Shown piece after piece: positions 6,680 through 9,400 of a stretch of DNA of 9,400 bases. How positions within the stretch are numbered: position 1 is the first letter of the stretch; every line of letters begins with the position of its first letter. The translations under genes and the position numbers were made by a program. The DNA is from an uncultured Coriobacteriales bacterium (lineage in GTDB: Bacteria; Actinomycetota; Coriobacteriia; Coriobacteriales; UMGS124). The stretch covers positions 3,918-13,317 of the forward strand of contig CAIFEU010000059.1 in NCBI GenBank assembly GCA_903789505.1. Reading direction: 5' to 3'. A model generated the notes under the pieces. The model saw nothing but the letters and a program-made list of their open reading frames with translations. It searched no databases and was not told where the DNA came from.

Positions 6680-6832
6680 GTTCGAACTTCCCCCTTCTTG
6701 TCCCTGCGGAAGGTCCCCTGTCCTCGTCCTGACGGGCTTCCCGATGCCCGTGCGGTTCCCGGAGCGCGTTCGGCGGATCGGCTTCGGGTTGCTGACCTGC
6801 CCATCGCGAGTCAAAGGCCGATTCGCGAGCTG

Positions 6833-6863
6833 CCCCGGTAATTGAGGAGAAACGGGGATTTTT
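6833..6863 (+). terminator. Possible small intrinsic terminator, antisense to the flavoprotein leader
   Basis: CCCCG (6833-6837) pairs with CGGGG (6853-6857) across a 15-base loop and is followed directly by ATTTTT (6858-6863) on the plus strand. The stem is only five pairs, so it is weak. It would stop plus-strand transcripts coming from antisense of the flavoprotein gene before they enter the LysR promoter. Confidence 0.25.
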
Positions 6864-6930
6864 CTGTGTTCATCCTGCGCGCGCAGTCCTTATTGAAGCA
6901 GCTGAAAGACACAACGAGAAGTGCAGGCTT

Positions 6931-6959
6931 CTTGTCTTGATACAAGTAAACATTGATAC
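6931..6959. promoter_or_regulatory. Candidate LysR operator: palindrome plus direct repeat
   Basis: CTTGT (6931-6935), six bases, ACAAG (6942-6946) make a perfect interrupted palindrome; T6933 and A6945 fit the T-N11-A pattern of LysR boxes. TTGATAC occurs twice, at 6937-6943 and 6953-6959, 16 bases apart. All of this is in the AT-rich island between the divergent start codons, about 140 to 165 bases upstream of the LysR gene and 250 or more from the flavoprotein start. Confidence 0.5.
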
Positions 6960-7095
6960 TGACATTCGTATGCACGGCGCTCGGAACCGTGCGCCCCATG
7001 CATTTTCGCCCATGGCCCTTCCGTGTGGCGGGGGGCGACGCGAGGTGGGGCGGAGCGCAGGTGTCTGAGGCGACGGAGGGCGAGGTGCGAGGCGC

Positions 7096-7962
7096 GTGGA
7101 CATCGGGCAGATGAAGAGCTTCATCCGCGTGGTGGAGCGGGGGAGCTTCTCGAAGGCGGCTGCGGACGAGTTCGTCTCCCCGCAGGCGATGATGCAGCAG
7201 ATGAACTCCCTTGAGGCGCAGGTGGGCACCGCCCTGTTCGTGCGCGGGCCGCGCGGCGTGCAGTGCACTCCGGCGGGGCACTTCCTGTACGAGAAGGTCA
7301 AGACGCTCGACCGATACTTCGACAGCATCCTGGAGGAGTGCCGCAAGATCGGGCAGCAGCGCCACGGCCTGATTCGCGTTGGAATCTCGTCGATCCCGAT
7401 TTGCCTGCCGGTCGTCGTCCGGGCGTTCGAGCGTTCACAGGCCACGGTCGACGTCCGCGAGGTCGACGTCGAGGACGCCGACGCGGTGAGGATGCTGCTC
7501 GAGGATGAGGTCGACGTCGTCGAGGTGGGCGCGCGGCCCCCGCGGTCGGTCAAGGGGGTTGCCTACGCCCGGGTCGCGCGGTTCCACCCGATGTGCGTGG
7601 TCGCGCAGGACCACCCCCTCGCCGCGAAGGAGTCCGTCGACGTCGACGACCTTGCGGCCTACGACGTGTGGTCGCGCGCCGGGGCGATGGGCGAGCCCCT
7701 AGCCCCTGACGCGGCACGGGAGGCGGGGGACGGGTCGCCGCGCGGACGCGCGCTCTCGAAGGACGAGGCGGTCGAGTTCTGCCTGAGCGGCGGCGTGGTC
7801 GTGGTGCATCTGCCCAGCACGGCCGTCATGTTCCCGCTGGTGAGCATCCCGCTGCGGGCCCCGCGAATGGAGGCGGGCCTGCTCACGCGCGCCGAGCGGA
7901 GCTCCACCGAGCGGGCGTTCGTCGAGGTGGCGCGGATGGCGTTCGACAGCCGCGGGGCGTAG
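7096..7962 (+). CDS. LysR-type transcriptional regulator
   Basis: 288 residues, at the short end of the usual 290-320. The N-terminal winged helix-turn-helix is typical: MDIGQMKSFIRVVERGSFSKAAADEFVSPQAMMQQMNSLEAQVG (helix-turn-helix about 18-37), then LFVRGPRGVQCTPAG. A linker helix follows to about 88. The effector domain starts GLIRVGISSIPICLPVVV and includes VARFHPMCVVAQDHPLA. The segment of about 200-220 (EPLAPDAAREAGDGSPRGRA) is shorter and more charged than usual, so the ligand pocket may be unusual. It should be a cytoplasmic tetramer controlling the divergent flavoprotein gene, probably with its own autoregulation through the shared region. The start is GTG at 7096, with GAGG about 10 bases upstream; the helix-turn-helix begins only a few residues in, so no longer start is needed. 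It converges on the HemW-like gene with 32 bases between. Confidence 0.93.
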   Translation: MDIGQMKSFIRVVERGSFSKAAADEFVSPQAMMQQMNSLEAQVGTALFVRGPRGVQCTPAGHFLYEKVKTLDRYFDSILEECRKIGQQRHGLIRVGISSIPICLPVVVRAFERSQATVDVREVDVEDADAVRMLLEDEVDVVEVGARPPRSVKGVAYARVARFHPMCVVAQDHPLAAKESVDVDDLAAYDVWSRAGAMGEPLAPDAAREAGDGSPRGRALSKDEAVEFCLSGGVVVVHLPSTAVMFPLVSIPLRAPRMEAGLLTRAERSSTERAFVEVARMAFDSRGA

Positions 7963-7968
7963 ACGCCC
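7955..7968. terminator. Small hairpin at the LysR 3' end
   Basis: GGGCG (7955-7959) and CGCCC (7964-7968) form a five-pair stem over the LysR stop codon, with a four-base loop. It sits in the short space between convergent genes, where a shared terminator is expected, but no T-tract follows in either direction. Confidence 0.3.
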
Positions 7969-7994
7969 GGCGGCGACGCATGACGTCTTCGCCC

Positions 7995-9242
7995 CTACAG
8001 CAGCTCCTGGGCGCCGAGCTCGCGAGCGCGCCGCGCGCGCCCCGCGGGCGTGAGCGACCAGGCGCCCGTGCGGGGGTCGCGCTCCGCGCAGCCGGAGCTC
8101 GCGAGGCCGTCGAGCCAGGAGAGCAGCTCTGGAGCGGGCTTCCCGTCCGTCGCGTCGGCGGCGTCCGAGCCGGCGCCGGGCGTGAAGGACGCGAGCTCGT
8201 CGAACGCCGCCTGCGCCCTGCGGGCCTGGGTCGCGGCGGCGCCCTCGCGACGGGGGTCGCGCACGATGCGGTCGAACTCCGCGGAGTGGGCAACGTACTC
8301 GTCGAAGTCGCCCGTGTTCTCGTAGAGGAAGCCGTCGTAGCTGCTCCGCGCCAGGGCGCCCAGGCCGAGCTGCCCAGCACCGGCGCGCACTGCGACGTCG
8401 AAGCGGTCGACGGCGTGGGGCGCCGCGGCGCGCACGAACCTCCCGATCGCGTACTCGCGGTACCCGTGCGCCCCGAGGACCTCGCGCGCCAGCCCGGCCA
8501 TCGCCTCGCGCGCCGCGTCGTTGGGCAGGTCCTTCGCGCGCTCGGGCGCGTCGTCGACCAGCGGCAGCGCGGTGATGTGCTCGACGCCCTCGTCGATGGC
8601 GGTGAGCAGCGTCTTCTTCCAGCTGTCGGACGTCTGCCCGGGCAGGCCGTACGTCAGGCGCATGTCGATGCGCGTCATCCTGAACAGCGCGAGGAAGCGC
8701 AGGGCGTTGTCGACGTCCTGACGGTCGTGCGACGTGCCGAGCGCCGTCAGCTCGTCGTCGTGCACGCTGCGCGCGTCGAGCAGCACGCGGTTGATGCCGC
8801 AGCTGGTCCAGTCGGTGAGGGACGGGGTCCCGACGGTGAGGGGGTTGACCTCGATGGATATCTCCGCTCGGGGCACCACGTTGAGCGTCGAGCGGATGTC
8901 GCGCACGAGCTTGCACACCTTGTCGGCCTTGGCGATGCTCGCGCCGCCGCCCAGGCGCACGGCGACCACGGGCCGCGCGCGGACGTCCTCGTCGAGCGAG
9001 GCGAGCTCCGCCTCGAGCGCGTCGACGTATGCCGCCTTGGCCGCGCTGTCGGCGATGTAGGGCTGGCCGGGGCCGTAGCTGGGCGACTTCAGCGTGAAGG
9101 GGAACGAGACGTAGACGACCAGCGCGCCCTCGGGCAGACCCTGCGCCTGCGGTGACGCTGCGGGCTCGGAGGTACCCGCGGCCTCGGGGGCGCCTGCGAC
9201 CCGAACCCGCGCTGCGCCCGACGTCTTCGCTGCTTCCGACAT
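7995..9242 (-). CDS. HemW/coproporphyrinogen III oxidase-like protein lacking radical-SAM cysteines
   Basis: 415 residues, near the 370-400 of HemW. Clear HemW-like segments in order: VYVSFPF (43-49), RLGGG (96-100), EISIEVNPLTV (127-137), GINRVLLDARSVHDDELTALG (149-169), MRLTYGLPGQTSDSW (194-208), VEHITALPL (220-228), GYREYAIGRF (260-269), GLGALARSSYDG (293-304), and a C-terminal winged-helix-like LLSWLDGLASSGC to LTPAGRARRA. True radical-SAM members have PFCxxxCxYC; here the same place reads PFTLKSPSYG (48-57), and the only cysteines (110, 148, 385) are elsewhere. The SAM-contacting GGGTPS reads GGGASI. The HemW heme-binding HNxxYW motif seems reduced to H276 in HAVDRF. It is therefore unlikely to hold a SAM-cleaving 4Fe-4S cluster. 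The ATG at 9242 has GGGGGAG six bases upstream. An in-frame ATG at 9389 would add 49 Pro/Ala/Arg-rich residues and pass through the poly-G tract, and has no good ribosome binding site. Confidence 0.87.
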   Translation of the reverse strand: MSEAAKTSGAARVRVAGAPEAAGTSEPAASPQAQGLPEGALVVYVSFPFTLKSPSYGPGQPYIADSAAKAAYVDALEAELASLDEDVRARPVVAVRLGGGASIAKADKVCKLVRDIRSTLNVVPRAEISIEVNPLTVGTPSLTDWTSCGINRVLLDARSVHDDELTALGTSHDRQDVDNALRFLALFRMTRIDMRLTYGLPGQTSDSWKKTLLTAIDEGVEHITALPLVDDAPERAKDLPNDAAREAMAGLAREVLGAHGYREYAIGRFVRAAAPHAVDRFDVAVRAGAGQLGLGALARSSYDGFLYENTGDFDEYVAHSAEFDRIVRDPRREGAAATQARRAQAAFDELASFTPGAGSDAADATDGKPAPELLSWLDGLASSGCAERDPRTGAWSLTPAGRARRARELGAQELL

Positions 9243-9267
9243 GTGCCGCTCCCCCTCGTCTCGAACC

Positions 9268-9291
9268 GGGCGCGCCCGCTGCGGCGCGCCC
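9268..9291. repeat. 9-base inverted repeat in the HemW-like leader
   Basis: GGGCGCGCC (9268-9276) and GGCGCGCCC (9283-9291) pair perfectly around a six-base loop, about 26-50 bases before the start codon. The palindrome GGCGCGCC occurs at 9269-9276, 9283-9290 and again at 9334-9341. In the minus-strand mRNA this would be a very stable leader hairpin just upstream of the ribosome binding site. Confidence 0.6.
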
Positions 9292-9354
9292 CCGTGGGCG
9301 TCCTGCCGCGGGCGCGCGCTGCCAGCTGGGGCCGGCGCGCCCGGGGGGCGCACC

Positions 9355-9367
9355 GGGGGGGGGGGGG
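9355..9367. repeat. Homopolymer run of 13 G upstream of the HemW-like gene
   Basis: Thirteen consecutive G on the plus strand (C on the coding strand), about 113 bases before the preferred start at 9242. If the gene instead starts at the ATG at 9389, the run lies in its coding sequence as four proline codons, and slippage would break the frame. Confidence 0.8.
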
Positions 9368-9400
9368 CGCCGACCGCGCTGTTCTCCATGCTCAGGGGGC

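Larger units (their letters stand above)
6680..7095. promoter_or_regulatory. Divergent regulatory region between the flavoprotein and LysR genes
   Basis: A 416-base gene-free region. Bases 6840-6970 are the most AT-rich part of the whole window. On the plus strand TTGATA (6937-6942) lies 17 bases before TGACAT (6960-6965), a weak but correctly spaced promoter for the LysR gene. No convincing minus-strand -10/-35 pair was found, as expected for an activator-dependent promoter. The flavoprotein leader would be 200 bases or more if its promoter is near the palindrome. GCACGG (6972-6977) and CCGTGC (6987-6992) form a separate inverted repeat with a 9-base gap. Confidence 0.5.

Noticed and set aside
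6680..6814. N-terminal extension of the flavoprotein from ATG 6814
   Set aside because: It would put 45 Arg-rich residues before the twin-arginine signal, which must be near the N-terminus, and the ATG at 6679 has its own purine-rich site.
4760..6841. A 693-residue plus-strand open frame, longer than the flavoprotein gene it overlaps
   Set aside because: It is antisense to a gene with an intact Tat signal and FAD motifs. Its translation is an Ala/Val/Asp/Arg/His-rich mix with no recognisable domain, as expected from a GC-rich third-position shadow.
7699..9155. Large alternative frames on both strands over the LysR 3' end and the HemW-like gene
   Set aside because: Arg/Ala-rich translations without motifs; the HemW-like and LysR frames explain the region.

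Overview
The window is strongly G+C-rich and gene-dense. Most genes are on the minus strand. Gene content (GluQRS, LrgA/LrgB, a DUF364 protein, a Tat-exported flavoprotein with a divergent LysR regulator, a HemW relative), Ala/Gly-rich tails and the GC-saturated third codon positions suggest an anaerobic high-GC actinobacterium. Coriobacteriia (Eggerthellaceae or Atopobiaceae) is my best guess. This is an inference from gene families; there is no rRNA or other marker in the window.

Layout, left to right. 2-439 (+) is the C-terminal part of a YaaA-family peroxide-stress protein, cut by the window edge. It converges on gluQ (449-1630, -), a glutamyl-Q tRNA(Asp) synthetase. Next on the minus strand is a tightly coupled lrgA-lrgB pair (3445 to 1775, 3-base gap), separated from gluQ by 144 bases holding a perfect 13-base inverted repeat. 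LrgA has a very long low-complexity N-terminal extension built partly from 15-base tandem repeats. Upstream is a DUF4213/DUF364 protein (3765-4637, -), whose leader is dense in repeated GTGCTC and GGTGAGC motifs. Next is a Tat-signal FAD-dependent oxidoreductase of the fumarate-reductase/flavocytochrome c family (4982-6679, -). It is divergent from a LysR-type regulator (7096-7962, +) across a 416-base region with an AT-rich palindrome and direct repeats that look like the LysR operator. The last gene (7995-9242, -) is a HemW/coproporphyrinogen oxidase-like protein that has lost the radical-SAM cysteines. A run of 13 G lies upstream of it.

How the genes may work together. The flavoprotein and LysR gene form a typical inducible module: a secreted reductase or dehydrogenase for an unknown organic substrate, switched on by a cytoplasmic sensor. 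LrgAB could be a small organic-acid carrier or a holin-like system. The same-strand order flavoprotein, DUF364, lrgA, lrgB, gluQ permits partial read-through, but gaps of several hundred bases argue for separate promoters, so a shared pathway is only a hypothesis. The features most worth following up are the cysteine-less HemW homologue with its poly-G tract, the flavoprotein lacking the fumarate-reductase catalytic residues, and the decorated LrgA.
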